From positions 1 through 21,045 of the forward strand of contig JAMQCK010000507.1 in the NCBI GenBank assembly GCA_024196135.1: DNA of 21,045 bases. Direction: 5' to 3'. This document shows, piece after piece, positions 1 through 9,596 of the stretch. The notes under the pieces are model-generated. The model was not told the origin of the DNA, did no database searches, and saw only the letters and a program-made list of their open reading frames with translations. The translations under genes and the position numbers were made by a program. Every line of letters begins with the position of its first letter. Within the stretch, counting starts at the first letter, position 1. Source of the stretch: Pleurotus ostreatus/Saccharomyces cerevisiae fusant (taxonomy: Eukaryota > Opisthokonta).

Positions 1-554
1 ACGGACCAGGACTTGTTCGAATATGTGTCGTCGCACATAACCTTCGACGCGATCATGAAGGCGGAGATGAACAGGCGGTGCCCCGAGGAGCCCCGTGCAG
101 TGGGGAAGCGCGCCTTCAACCGCTGCAGCAGAACGAGTGCCGCGAAGGTCACCGACTGATGCAGCTTCGTACGGTGAAGCGCATAAGCGATGAACTGCGG
201 CAACTTCGCTTGCGGGTTGCGAGCGGCGTTGGTGGCATTGGATGGTTGGGAGGGGTCCGCGGTGACAGTCGGTAGCTCCGGACATTGGAACAAGTGGTGG
301 ATGAACCGCGCGGACAAGCGAGCAACGGTTTCGTGACCGTAGAAGGGGTCTGCGGCACGACTCGTCGGTTGTGGCGGCGCGGACGCGGTCTTCGGGAGTC
401 TCAGCAAACGAGTTCAGACTGCGAGTTCGTGGCAACGCACCTGGGGCATGACCTGAAAGTTTCTCCTCTGCTGCTGTTGTTGGTGCTGCGCTTGAGGTTG
501 CCTGGGGGGCCCGCCGGCGTACAGGGGCTGGGCGGCGTGGGCGGCGCGCGACAT
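1..554 (-). CDS. Pho85-type (PCL-like) cyclin, 3' part cut by the window edge
   Basis: Model: complement(join(<1..389, 441..554)). Exon 1 (38 codons) encodes a short Gln/Pro-rich leader with a run of five Gln. The 51-nt intron (390-440) starts GTGCGT and ends AAG. Exon 2 reads DPFYGHETVARLSARFI, then LPQFIAYALHRTKLHQ, LVLLQRLKARFP and LFISAFMIASKVMCDDTYSN, the start of a cyclin box as in yeast Pcl1/Pcl2 and Pho80-like cyclins. Members of this family bind and direct the cyclin-dependent kinase Pho85 in G1 and nutrient control. The C-terminal half of the cyclin fold lies outside the window. The acceptor was chosen because it keeps both the Gln-rich leader and the cyclin frame open; a 41-nt intron ending at 400 would need a different leader frame. 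The cyclin assignment is firm, the exact intron less so. Confidence 0.85.
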
Positions 555-590
555 TTGGTTGGGACAAGGCTAGGGAGGAGGTAGAGGCGT

Positions 591-772
591 CTGAGGAAGA
601 GGGGCGTTAGCGGACGCTGAAAGAAGCGGAGGTCTTTTATGAACGGTGAGGTGTCGGGACCAGCGTTTGTGCCCTTTCGGTGACATTGCGGCGCGAATGA
701 ACAATAGAGGGCCGCTAATGCATGCATGAAGAAGATGAAGGAAGAGAGGGATGGAGGAGCGCCGATACTTAC
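591..772 (-). other. probable 5'UTR intron of the cyclin gene
   Basis: On the minus strand a perfect donor GTAAGT (767-772), a CTAAC branch site and a pyrimidine tract ending CTCAG (591-595) delimit a 182-nt intron ending 36 nt upstream of the cyclin ATG. The stretch contains several ATGs, including one in ATGCATGCAT, that would act as upstream starts if not spliced out. Inferred from splice signals only. Confidence 0.6.
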
Positions 773-951
773 GAATTGTTGGAGTGTTCTATGGGGAGGG
801 ACCACGAGGACTGTGCGACGGAGGGGTGACGGGGTGGAGGGTAGATGGCGGTGCACGGGGAGAGTATCGGGTGGGATGGGAAGCTGTGGCGGCGGCGGGT
901 ATCGAACGACGGTAGGAGGAGAGGAGTCGGAGCGGAGGCCAGGTGCGGGTG

Positions 952-958
952 TTATATA
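952..958 (-). promoter_or_regulatory. candidate TATA box of the cyclin gene
   Basis: TATATAA on the minus strand, about 180 nt upstream of the donor of the proposed 5'UTR intron. It is the only good TATA match in this region; no transcript start can be seen from sequence. Confidence 0.35.
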
Positions 959-959
959 T

Positions 960-1922
960 CAGAGCGCGAGGGACCCGGGGAGTCCGAGCTCGTGGGCCGA
1001 AAAAATCATGAACTGGGCACCGCGGCACCGCCCCATCAATCTGATGGCCCGCACGAGCCGGTCACCCCATGCCCAATTCGGCAATTTGATCTGTGACACG
1101 TCACCCTGCGGCAATTCACCGCGCGATCGGGCGGTCTTTTGTTTTACCCCCCTATCTTGCAGTGTTCGAAATACGCATGTGCCGCACGTATCGCCTATCC
1201 GCCCGCGCCCACCGCCCACTGCCCGTCGTCCGACCGACGCGCCGACGACGTACTCGCTTCCTAGCACAGTCTCCTCTTCGGACATGTACTGTGGCGCACG
1301 CTTAGCACCCCAAGTCTGCTCTATTTAGTAAATACGCATGGATCAACACCTCACATCAGCGCTCTACCGGCTCTTTTCCCGAGTTCCGGGCAGTTGAAGG
1401 CCCTCCGGTAGACGAGCGCAGAGCACGCCAGGCCCTTCATGCTCCGAGCCCCAAGCAATTGACCAGCGCAGCCCCGAGCGTTCCTGGACGTTCTCCGAAC
1501 CTGGCCATTCCTTGTCCTCCTCAACCATTGCGGAACGTCAGAAATTTTTGCGTGCTCCGTCACACTCGGGCCAGCGAATCAATTCCCAGCTTTGAATCTG
1601 AATGCCCGGAGCCCGGCACACGCCCGGTCAATTGCTTGTCTAATCAGGAAGGCGGCCTTTGTTCTCGTCCCAGCGTGTGCACAATGGGAGCCCACAGAGA
1701 ACCTCCGAGTGCTGCTTCTCCCAGCCCGCAAGCACGTTCATCGCGCCGACATCAGCTACCCCGCCCCGGCTCCCTCCACGACATTCGTACGCTCGTCGAT
1801 AGACGCACGCCCGACATGACGACGCCCAAATGTCCTCCGACCTCGCCTCCCCCTCGCCCCGTCTTCATTCCTGTTATTCTTGCCACCATTCTCGTAAAAC
1901 TGTAACATGTGCGCTCCCTCCA
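960..1922. other. intergenic, no gene seen
   Basis: GC-rich, pyrimidine-biased sequence. Open frames on both strands are short and low-complexity, and none joins through plausible splice sites into a recognisable protein. It may hold the distal cyclin promoter. No RNA gene or convincing repeat was recognised. Confidence 0.5.
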
Positions 1923-1960
1923 GGCTATGCGCATTACTCCCGGCTATGTCCATTACTCCC
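1923..1960. repeat. 19-bp direct repeat, two copies
   Basis: GGCTATGCGCATTACTCCC is followed immediately by GGCTATGTCCATTACTCCC (two mismatches), then a partial third copy ATTACTCACGG. Confidence 0.85.
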
Positions 1961-2251
1961 ATTACTCACGGTTATTGTGCGGGCAGCAAAAACCCGCCCT
2001 AAACGTGTGAACCGCGATGCACGGGTCCCTGCAAGAGCCTCGTGTTGTCCGCGTGTGCTTACCTACGATCTTCGGGGCGTGTGGCCTGCATCTACTCGTG
2101 CTCTGATGCTCTGGCTTGCGATCTTCGACTCGTGTGCCTCCGGATTTCGACGCTCATCAATTGGAAGCGGGCTGGGATCAAGTCGGGAGGGCTGCATGCG
2201 CTCTCGGGAAGACCTTACGCCCCCACGTATCCTTGGAAAAGCGGCGATATC

Positions 2252-2317
2252 CACTCGTATCCCTCGCGTTACTCACTCGTATCGCTTGCGTTACCCACTC
2301 ATACACCCCGCGTTACT
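2252..2317. repeat. 22-bp tandem repeat, three copies
   Basis: Units start at 2252, 2274 and 2296. Each begins CACTC(G/A)TA and ends GCGTTAC(T/C). Copies 1 and 2 differ at three positions; copy 3 is more diverged in the middle. Confidence 0.85.
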
Positions 2318-2370
2318 CGTACGAAGACCGCATTTCTTCTGACATACCCGGCGTCACACTCCCACTGCAT

Positions 2371-2450
2371 GCCTTTTGCGGCGCATTGTGGCCTTTTACG
2401 GCGTACCATGGCCTTGTTGCTTCCAGCGTGACCTTGTCGCTGCTAGCATG
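2371..2450. repeat. 20-bp tandem repeat, four copies
   Basis: Units at 2371, 2391, 2411 and 2431 all begin (G/A)CCTT(T/G)T and end in (A/T/G)TG. The inner part is variable. A looser 23-bp copy ending ACATG follows to 2473. Confidence 0.75.
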
Positions 2451-2732
2451 ATCTCTTCCATGTTACCGACATGACTGGTTCTCGAGACTACTAGGCGACA
2501 TGCCCAATACCACACCCACGTCTTTGTCAGTTAGACTGCTAGCGCGCTCGCTCTCTTTGATGTGTATGCACACGCTTCCTAGGTCCTTGGCTCTCACGCA
2601 CCTTCCTTGGGTTGTCAACCATGGTGATACGTGCATGTCGCTGCCTTGTTATGATCACAATGCTGCACCTCTCTTTGGTCGTACGCGCCCACGCCGCGCC
2701 TCCTTGAACCAGCTTCTGATCTGCGCCAATCT

Positions 2733-2842
2733 GTCTCCTCAGATCAGCGTGTTCGACTCCTTAATCTCGCCTACTTGGCTCCTCAATCTCTTCCGCTTGA
2801 CTCCCCAACAAAGCGTGCTCGTCTCCTCAGATCGCCGTGCTC
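2733..2842. repeat. 21-23-bp tandem repeat, five copies
   Basis: Units start at 2733, 2755, 2778, 2800 and 2821. The first and last are nearly identical (GTCTCCTCAGATC at the start, CGTG(T/C)TC at the end). The middle three keep the CTCC start and a CTTG or GCTC end. Confidence 0.75.
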
Positions 2843-2883
2843 CCTTGTTCTTACTCTATCTACACGTCTATCGCTCTTCACGT

Positions 2884-2923
2884 TTGTCGGAACCAATGTC
2901 CGCTTGTCGGAACTGCCGCTCGC
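2884..2923. repeat. 20-bp direct repeat, two copies
   Basis: Two adjacent units share TTGTCGGAAC followed by a diverged half ending CGC. A third, weaker unit beginning TCGTCCTGAAC follows. Confidence 0.7.
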
Positions 2924-3059
2924 TCGTCCTGAACGGTTTAGACATCCGTTGACCTACGACGTGGTCATCTCAGACCCACTACTCGCCACAACCCTACGGT
3001 GCTCATCCACGGTCCATTGAGTCCGCTCACGACGCGCAGCACCCGCTCCTCTGATGCGC

Positions 3060-3190
3060 CTCTGATAAGCGACATTGCCACGCAGATGAACGCGATGCCT
3101 TGGCTCAGATGAACGGTGGACAATGCTCACCTGAACGACACTCGGACTCAGATGGGCAACTTTTTAGGCTCAGATGGACGACATACACGG
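3060..3190. repeat. CTCAGATG-led 21-23-bp tandem repeat, six copies
   Basis: Units start at 3060, 3081, 3104, 3126, 3147 and 3169, with a seventh truncated start at 3191. The 5' half is well kept (CTCAGATGAACG and close variants) while the 3' half is almost free, giving a fixed-lead, variable-tail pattern. On the minus strand the lead reads as CATCTGAG. Confidence 0.8.
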
Positions 3191-4224
3191 CTCAGATGAA
3201 TTCACAACAGGCAGACGAACCAGCTACGCTCCTTGTCGAAGTGCATATACGAAGCTCGTGACGCCAACGACTCATCCGAAGGTCGACTTCTCTGTGGGAT
3301 CGTCGCGAACGTTGGTCCTAGACGTCAACCGTGGCTACTTCTCGATACTCCTCGATAACTTCGGATGCTCTTGATGCTCCTCGACAACCTTGGCTGCTCC
3401 TCCGTCTCGTCGATGCTCCCCGAGAACGATGAGTCACGTTCTTCCAACCGCGAATTACACCTGCGCCAATTTCGTGTCACAGGCCTCTTCATTTCCAGTC
3501 ACGTATACTTCCTGGCTCAGGCTCCCGACGATCTCTGAAGCTGCTGACCTCGGCCGCGATCTGTCCGACGTTCTCCGCCTCGCGAATCGCCGCTGCTGCT
3601 GACTCGCCAGCATCCTCCGCCCCCGCCAAGTGACTCGCTGTCCCCCACCCGGCCTCCGTGGACATCTCGCGCATCGCCGACCCCCGCCAAGCTTCAAAGT
3701 TCCGCCACTGCATGGCTCGGTGCCCGGAGCGAACACGCAGCAGGCTCAGTACTCAGTGCTTTGGGGTCGATCACGCAGCAAGCTCGCGCCCGGAGCGGAC
3801 GTCCTGCGGCCCTAGGAGCAGTTCCCTCCGCTGATGCCCTCGCATCCCGAGTTGATGCTCCCCAAGCTGCCCGAGCCGGGCTCAAGCAGACGCGCTACCC
3901 AGCCTATCGTGGACAGCTGCTGACAGGAACCGGTCCCTTCGACGTTGTGGCTGGTCTTTACAGCGTGGCGGTAGGCTTTCCGGGCGTATAGCTCGCTGTG
4001 TCGACGTGTGCAAGGCCCAGCTTCGACGTGTGGACAGCGCTCTCGACGGGCACCGCAAGCCTTGGCACGTTGCCCGGGCCCGCATGAGGACCGCGCCACC
4101 GGGAGGCTCCCGAGGACCGCTGGCTGACTTCGGGAACGCTGCCGAGGACTGCATGCTTTCGTGTGCTGGGCTGAAGACTGTCGCTGAGGCTGTTCGTCGT
4201 TTGAACTCTCTCGGTGAATCTTTG

Positions 4225-4374
4225 CTGTGACACCGACGCAACTGAATGCTGTGACGCCGACCGAACTCTGTTACGCCGCCATACAGAATCTGTACAAAGC
4301 AAGCCAGATGCTCCGTATAGAGTACAATGCAAGCCTGCTCGACTGCTTCGACGTGCTCGGATACAACGCAAGCC
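4225..4374. repeat. CTGTGACGCCGA-led and CTC-led repeat block, 19-24-bp units
   Basis: Units start at 4225, 4249, 4268, 4290, 4311, 4335 and 4356. The first three share CTGT(G/T)AC(A/G)CCG; the later ones drift to CTGTACAAAGCAAGCC and CTCGGATACAACGCAAGCC. The motif changes gradually along the block while the spacing persists. Confidence 0.65.
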
Positions 4375-6602
4375 CTCGAAGGTTCTAGGTGACGCCGCGC
4401 GCTCTGGGCGGGGCTTGCCGTCTACGCCACGGAACAACTCGCCGTCCGCCGTTGTGCCAATGGCGCGCGAAACATGACGATGCCTAGCGTTATTTTGGAC
4501 GATGACGAACGGTAGACCCTCCGTGAACTCTTGAGCACCCGCAACGAACTCTTGGGGAACTCACTGTCTGGTGGCAAGGGCGCTCGGATGACGTCGCACA
4601 AAGTACGCCCCATTCATTCACTTCAAGCATCTGCGGTCCTTCCTTTCCCTTTGTACTATCACCAACTATAGAGGATGATGTCGATGGACATCCTCATTCT
4701 CTAGTCATCACCGTGAACAACTGACGTCGTATGCAGCGGCGCGCCACCGGGGTAGGACCTCAGCTGAGGCTGTGCGGGTGCCCGTCCCCGTCCAGCGACC
4801 ATCTCGAGCCTCATCTTCTGCCGTCCGCCTCCATCGTCGACAGGAACTGCAGCAGTTCTCCGGCGATGGGCGACAGGGCGACACCACTGATGTTCGATGC
4901 GATACGAACAGGCGATACGATGCGACTACTATTGGTCTCCATCTTCGTCGGTGTGTGCTGGCGTCGGCGCGTGTTGGCGTCACAGATGTGAGTCGACCTC
5001 GAGGGTACCTTCGCCGGCGGAGTCGGGCTTTCCCAGCGCTACAGAGTCAGAGCACAGAAGCGAAGGGAAGTGAGTCGTGATAGATGTGCGCGCCACACTC
5101 GAAGGTCTGACAGATCACACGTAGCTGTCGTTTTCACCGTACTGCCATCTTTGGTTCTCAACGGTGATGTTCTTGACAAGTAACGCAGAGCAAAGTACCT
5201 TCTGATTGGTATGGAAGCTCGAAGAGGTGAAGACCCATTCAAGGTAACAGCAGTAGCGCGAGCCTTGCATATCATGAAGTGATGCACCTAACTCGAATCA
5301 GTATCGCCAGGGCGCCTAGATGTGATTAGATGCAGTTGTGACGCATCGCACTATCCCTTGTCCTGCTTTGGGAGCATGAATAGCGTTCAGATAGGATATG
5401 CTGTTGACCGCGATCAGAGGAACATTGCATGATCGAGTGTGGCGCGCCTACTCTCTCTTTAGCGCCTCCTACAATCAACACCTCCCGGCTGGGCGGTACC
5501 ACAGGCCAATCCACCCGACAGGTCGACCAGTCACCCTGCCCCGAGTCCACCGTGGACCCACGACGGTCAGGCCCGGGCGTGGGCACCCGATAGCACGAGG
5601 GCGGTGGATGACCAGAAGGGACGCCCGCCGGGGATCGATATGAGCGCGCGCGCCCCTGCCCCGCGTTATCTCGCCCATCGCCCCGCAGATATCAGCGAGG
5701 AAGTAGAAGAGGGGCATCACGGTGTATAGCGGCGCCTCGCGAGGGCAGCATGTCCCCCTTCGCGCGTAAAAGCCCACGACGAGTGCAGACGCATCTCATT
5801 TCGCTTCCGGGGAGTATGGGTGGGTGCGGGAGCGTCTATTTGCTCCTAGCGTGGCCCCGCAGAGGTTAGACAACGTTGTGTGAGGGTCAGGGATATTGAG
5901 GCCTGGTTTCGCGAGGGGGCCACGATATAGGGGTCCTGCGTACGGACTGGCGCCGAGAGGGCTTGAGAGGAGCGCACCATGCGATGGCCAGAAAGTCTCA
6001 GATTAATCGAGGCCGGCGCATGCTGGTCGAGAGCCCTGCGACAGCCGGACCTGATGGTGGCGAAATAGCCGTACGCGCAGTTTAGCCTGAACTGGCGCGA
6101 AGACAGAGGCCGACAAGAGATATCCAGGAAGTATCATACTCTGACCACCCCAGCGATAGGGAACCCTACAGATTGCTTGTGGCTTGTCTTCTTGGAGCGC
6201 GTTGGCAGCACTAGCACGCCACCTCAGCGATGCCTCGCACGCGCAGTCGCGGCGCCGAGCTTCCTCGAGAGAGGACACAGTTGAGAGATAGCGCAGCCTG
6301 GACACGGTTGTCGCGAGGCTGACCGAGTCGATCAAGCGCTAGACGCTCTGCGAAGTCATCTGCGCTTCGGACGCATGCCCAACTGCACATATGCAGCGTC
6401 GCAAAAGGGACCAGAAGCCTACTAAGTCGAAGGCCACTGCACCTCCGTGAATAGGCATCAGCGCGTGCTGAATATCGCGCCCGGTACTCGTGCTGCCCAT
6501 GTTCTGAATTATCTATACAATTGACAACGTTTCTCTACTTCTGCAGAGGGAGATTAATGTGGTCCTGAGCGGCGAGCGTGCGCTTTTACTCACAGAAATC
6601 GC
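4375..6602. other. gene-poor stretch, no supported gene
   Basis: Open frames are short and none can be joined into a recognisable product. A hydrophobic minus-strand stretch at about 5680-5770 (PLYTVMPLFYFLADICGAMG) resembles a membrane helix and could be a gene remnant, but its flanks do not extend it. An imperfect inverted repeat lies at 4665-4705. The right end should contain the 3'UTR of the acetyltransferase gene. Confidence 0.45.
4665..4705. repeat. imperfect inverted repeat
   Basis: GAGGATG (4671-4677) faces CATCCTC (4689-4695) across an 11-nt loop. The outer arms ACTATAGAG and CTCTAGT extend the pairing with mismatches and a 3-nt bulge. No run of T follows on either strand, so it is not a clear terminator. 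Function unknown. Confidence 0.45.
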
Positions 6603-7501
6603 TCACGACCCCTCGGGCGCTGATCCATCCTCGATGAAGCTCTTGTAAAACACCCATGCGTCGACGTACTCTTCTCCGTTACCATCCGCGCGCTTCAAAC
6701 GCCCGGCGCGAGGGATGCGGCCAGCTTTCGTGAAACCCAGGCGTTCCCAGAGCCTGCAAAAGTACGTCAATATTTCATTCCTCGAGCACAATTGGAGGCG
6801 AAGTGATAACGCACCGTATGGATGCGACGTTGTTCACGTAGACGAGGTTGAACACGCTGGCCTGATACCCCAGTCTCGGCGCGTAATGCAGGTAAGTATC
6901 TGCGAGGACCACGCCGAAGCCCCCGCCGCGGTGCTGGGGCGGTACGACGAAACCGGCGTTGCAGATCTGTATAATTTACCGCGTGAGCTCATTTGCTCAT
7001 GTCTTCACCCAGGGTACGTACATGCGACGACCGCCCAGGATAATTGGGCTTCACCTACAATAACGAGCGGTCAGCCACACGTTGGGCTGGAACGACAATA
7101 GAGATACGAACGTAGTAGTAGCCGACGAGGCAGTCCTCCCATCTCCGTCCGGCTGCCGCCTTCGCGACATCCACTTCCACCGCGCTGCCTGGCACGGCTG
7201 ATGCATCTACGGGCTCCTCACCCTGCAGAACCGCCACAAACACATCGGCCGCGAAGAAGTACGCCTCGAAGGCGGCCTGAGTGATTGGACCCTCTTGCGG
7301 GTACGTCAAGCCCCTCTCGAGCTCATCGCCGAAGACCTTGCAGAGGTACTCGGGCAGGCCGGGCAGCTCCCGAGCGGTCTTCAGGGTGAGATGATGGACG
7401 GTGACGTGTGTCTTGCCATCAGCGGTAGGTTTGCGTAGCGCCCACAGCGTCGAGGGTAGCGCGGCGCCTTCACGGGCTGGGATCGCACCGTAGGCAGACA
7501 T
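6603..7501 (-). CDS. GNAT-family N-acetyltransferase (Mpr1/ppr1-like)
   Basis: Model: complement(join(6603..6753, 6815..6966, 7022..7054, 7112..7501)), 241 aa. Introns are 61, 55 and 57 nt with CTGAC-type branch sites; exon 2 is only 33 nt. After a less conserved N-terminal half, VKPNYPGRSSH leads into ICNAGFVVPP and the acetyl-CoA-binding motif A at about residues 152-159 (QHRGGGFG, R-x-x-G-x-G). Then come the helix with YLHYAPRLGYQASVFNL and the C-terminal NNVASIRLWERLGF signature. The core resembles fungal GNAT enzymes related to yeast Mpr1 (acetylation of L-azetidine-2-carboxylate and proline-derived aldehydes) and S. pombe ppr1. Acetyl transfer is confident, the substrate is not. The intron 1 donor GTTCGT is weak but is the one that restores YYYVKPNYPG. 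No signal peptide is visible. Confidence 0.85.
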
Positions 7502-7772
7502 GGGAATCCTGCAAAGTCGAGGGGCTCATCGTCGCAATCGTTGTCTTCGCCCTTCGGTGCTCATCGGCCTGTGACTCACGGAGACAAACGCCGCGGCGCA
7601 AGTTATCGGGATTGTGCCAAGCAATGGTAAACATGGACCTATTGTCGCGGAGTTTGCCGTAGATCGTCCATAAAATACAGTCGTTACTTCACAGAGAGCG
7701 TGCTACAAAGGAGTGTATGGATACATACTGAGCTTCTGACAGTGGCCGGATATTTCGCGAACAAAAGGCGAT

Positions 7773-9470
7773 CTACACAGGGTCTACACATGAGTTCGTG
7801 CCGATCATTATACCCTCGTAAGGGCCCAGCTGGGGCAATCGTCAGGAAACGTATGCAAGTCAAAAACAAGAAAACGCACATGGTCCATTATACTGCCTTG
7901 CAGCAGAGTGGGCACGGTCTTATCTTGGCATTGCGCGTCCTTCGTGTCATCATTGCCTGCAGGTCGAGTATCAGAACGATTGTTCCTCGTAACTTCTCCT
8001 CGGATACCCTACGCCAACCCTACGCCCTCATACGCCACGCTCTTTTCGGCTCACCTGGACAAGCGACGGCATTCCCCGGCCCAAGCAGATGGACCTCCCC
8101 ACGCGGGTGCAGAAAACCCAGGCTCATGGGCGGTATAACAGGGACTATGTCTGCAGGACCCCACGTCAGCTCTGGACCAACTTCGTGACGATGGACACAC
8201 CTCTCTTATTATTCACGCGCGTCATATTGACCTGAGACGAGCGTTAGCGAGGAGGTTTATCACTCGAACATTCGCCAACAAGACCCCAAACCTCAACCCC
8301 ACTTACGTGCTTATCCACCAACTCCGCCCACGCCCTATTGCCCACGCGCGGTTTACCGAAGGTGACCGCCTTCACAGTGACGTTGGTCGAGTTGCTGGTC
8401 TTGCTCGAGATGCCTGCCTTCGCGGTAATATGATGATCCCCGAGGATGCTCGTGATATTCGCGGTCAGGCTACTACTGGCCTCTTCGAGCGCCTTCGGTA
8501 GGTTGAGCGCGAGGTAGACGGCGTCGAGTTCGGCGAGGGCGCCGCCGAGGGAGTGGCCGACCTACAATGCCCGTATTGTCAGTGAGCATCATTCGAACAA
8601 CAACTTCAAGCGCGTCGGTCGACGTTGCCACAAACCCGCCCCCCACTCACCACCGCCACCTTCCTCGTCTTCGTCACGTCCATAAGCGCCGCCACCTCTT
8701 CAAGTATAACCTTCGCCGTCTTCCTATGCTCGTCCCGGAAGCCAATGTGTACCAGGGGTTTGAGGCCGATGCCGGGGAAGAGGGACGAGCTCAGGAAGCC
8801 TTTGAGCAGCCGGAGGTCGGTGAGGTCGGCGAGGCTGGAAGACTGAGTTTAGCGAGAGTGACAAGGGGGAGAAGGGGATAGGGCTCACAGTCTCGTCGGA
8901 TCCGTCCCTTCGTGGCCTACGACGACAGTGTGGTGAGCGGCCCAGTAGCCGACGAAGTCTGTACGAAGAGTCCATAAAGATGACCGTGCCGCAAAAGCGA
9001 GTCCACGCACAATACTGGGTTCCAGCCCCATCTCCACCAGCGCGCGTCACGACGAAGTCCTTGTTCGCGGTGCAGGCCGCTATGAGGTGGGACAGTCAGT
9101 CGAATCGAATGAGGCACAAAGGATGAGATGATCGCGCACGCCCACAAGTCCACGTGGACGCGCCCTTCGGGCAGTACGCCGCGCGGGCGAACTGGACGTA
9201 GGGGACGAGTGCTGCAAGATCGGTGGGCGAGAGCGCGGTAACGGTTTGCGTGTCTCGAGTCTCGAGGGTAGTGTCGCGGGTGTCCAGTCCGGCGTTGCGA
9301 ATGTCGAGACCGGGATCGCGGGTATAGAGCAGAGCGTCGGGCGGGTAATGATTGGCGTCAAGAGGAGGAAGAGCTTCGGCGACTAGTCCGCCTTCAGGCG
9401 AGGGGTGCAAGGCTCCGACGGAGAGGGCAAAGGGGCTGGCCAAAAGCAGGGCGATGGCCAAGGAGAGCAT
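7773..9470 (-). CDS. secreted class 3 (alpha/beta-hydrolase) lipase
   Basis: Model: complement(join(7773..7829, 7880..7956, 8055..8150, 8201..8231, 8307..8561, 8651..8834, 8889..8958, 9011..9079, 9146..9470)), 387 aa, nine exons, introns 50-98 nt. Residues 1-20 (MLSLAIALLLASPFALSVGA) form a clear signal peptide, so the product is probably secreted. A repeat-bearing segment (51-78) precedes the catalytic domain. The nucleophile elbow is GHSLG with Ser220; Asp312 in NNKRDIVPVIP and His369 in MDHLGPYEG complete the expected Ser-Asp-His triad. VVVGHEGTD and HIGFRDEH are also typical of the fungal class 3 lipase/feruloyl-esterase group, which hydrolyses acylglycerols or related esters. The intron 1 donor (GTGGGC, 9140-9145) is the least certain boundary. 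Several NxT/S sites suggest glycosylation. Confidence 0.88.
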
Positions 9471-9550
9471 CGCAAACGGACGCTCAGCGAGTCGCGTAGA
9501 GTAGGAAAAGTAGGAAAGCAACCTCGTCTCGCCCGCTCTTGGCGAGTACG

Positions 9551-9596
9551 TATTATAAAGGAGGGCGAGCGCCTATAATAAAGGGCGACGAGCGCC
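9551..9596. promoter_or_regulatory. AT-core 23-bp direct repeat in the lipase promoter
   Basis: Two adjacent 23-bp units (9551-9573 and 9574-9596) share TAT(T/A)ATAAAGG at one end and CGAGCGCC at the other. Each carries a TATA-like core, 80-125 bp upstream of the lipase ATG. It could be a duplicated core promoter; this is inferred from position. Confidence 0.45.

Larger units (their letters stand above)
1923..4374. repeat. region of diverged short tandem repeats, unit length 19-24 bp
   Basis: At least seven blocks of back-to-back units are visible, each with its own motif but nearly the same unit length: 19 bp x2 at 1923-1960, 22 bp x3 at 2252-2317, 20 bp x4 at 2371-2450, 21-23 bp x5 at 2733-2842, 20 bp x2 at 2884-2923, 21-23 bp x6 at 3060-3190 and 19-24 bp x7 at 4225-4374. 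Between them (for example 3340-3430, 3530-3690, 4080-4160) weaker reiterations of CTCC-, GCTG- and AGGAC-starting units occur. Most unit lengths are not multiples of three and stops occur in every frame, so the tract does not look protein-coding. No transposon termini or target-site duplications were recognised. Confidence 0.6.

Noticed and set aside
401..856. Minus-strand 151-codon open frame over the cyclin leader
   Set aside because: Pro/Ser/Arg-rich composition with no domain. It crosses the probable 5'UTR intron and reads exon 1 of the cyclin in the wrong frame; the Gln-rich leader frame is more plausible.
3489..3736. Minus-strand frames with an Ala/Glu-rich helix-like segment inside the repeat tract
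   Set aside because: The helix-like look comes from reiterated GCTG/CTCC units. There is no splice continuation or family, and the tract is saturated with short-period repetition.
1923..4374. CRISPR array as an explanation of the repeat tract
   Set aside because: Units are contiguous or nearly so, without unique spacers of fixed length. Motifs differ between blocks, there are no cas genes, and the genome is clearly eukaryotic.
4772..5080. Plus-strand Arg/Ser/Thr-rich frame of 102 codons
   Set aside because: Low-complexity composition and no recognisable domain. It resembles a gag or disordered tail only superficially, and no reverse transcriptase, integrase or LTRs were found nearby.
6003..6335. 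Minus-strand 110-codon open frame
   Set aside because: It starts at a non-ATG codon and shows no motif, domain or splice partner.
1923..6602. LTR retrotransposon or DNA transposon in the gene-poor stretch
   Set aside because: No long terminal repeats, terminal inverted repeats, target-site duplications, or transposase, reverse transcriptase or integrase motifs could be found by eye.
7700..8188. Plus-strand 162-codon open frame
   Set aside because: Lies antisense to the last exons and introns of the lipase gene, whose motifs and splice sites explain this stretch fully.
8724..9050. Minus-strand frame across the lipase introns
   Set aside because: Reads through two well-defined introns in a frame different from the lipase exons; a shadow frame.
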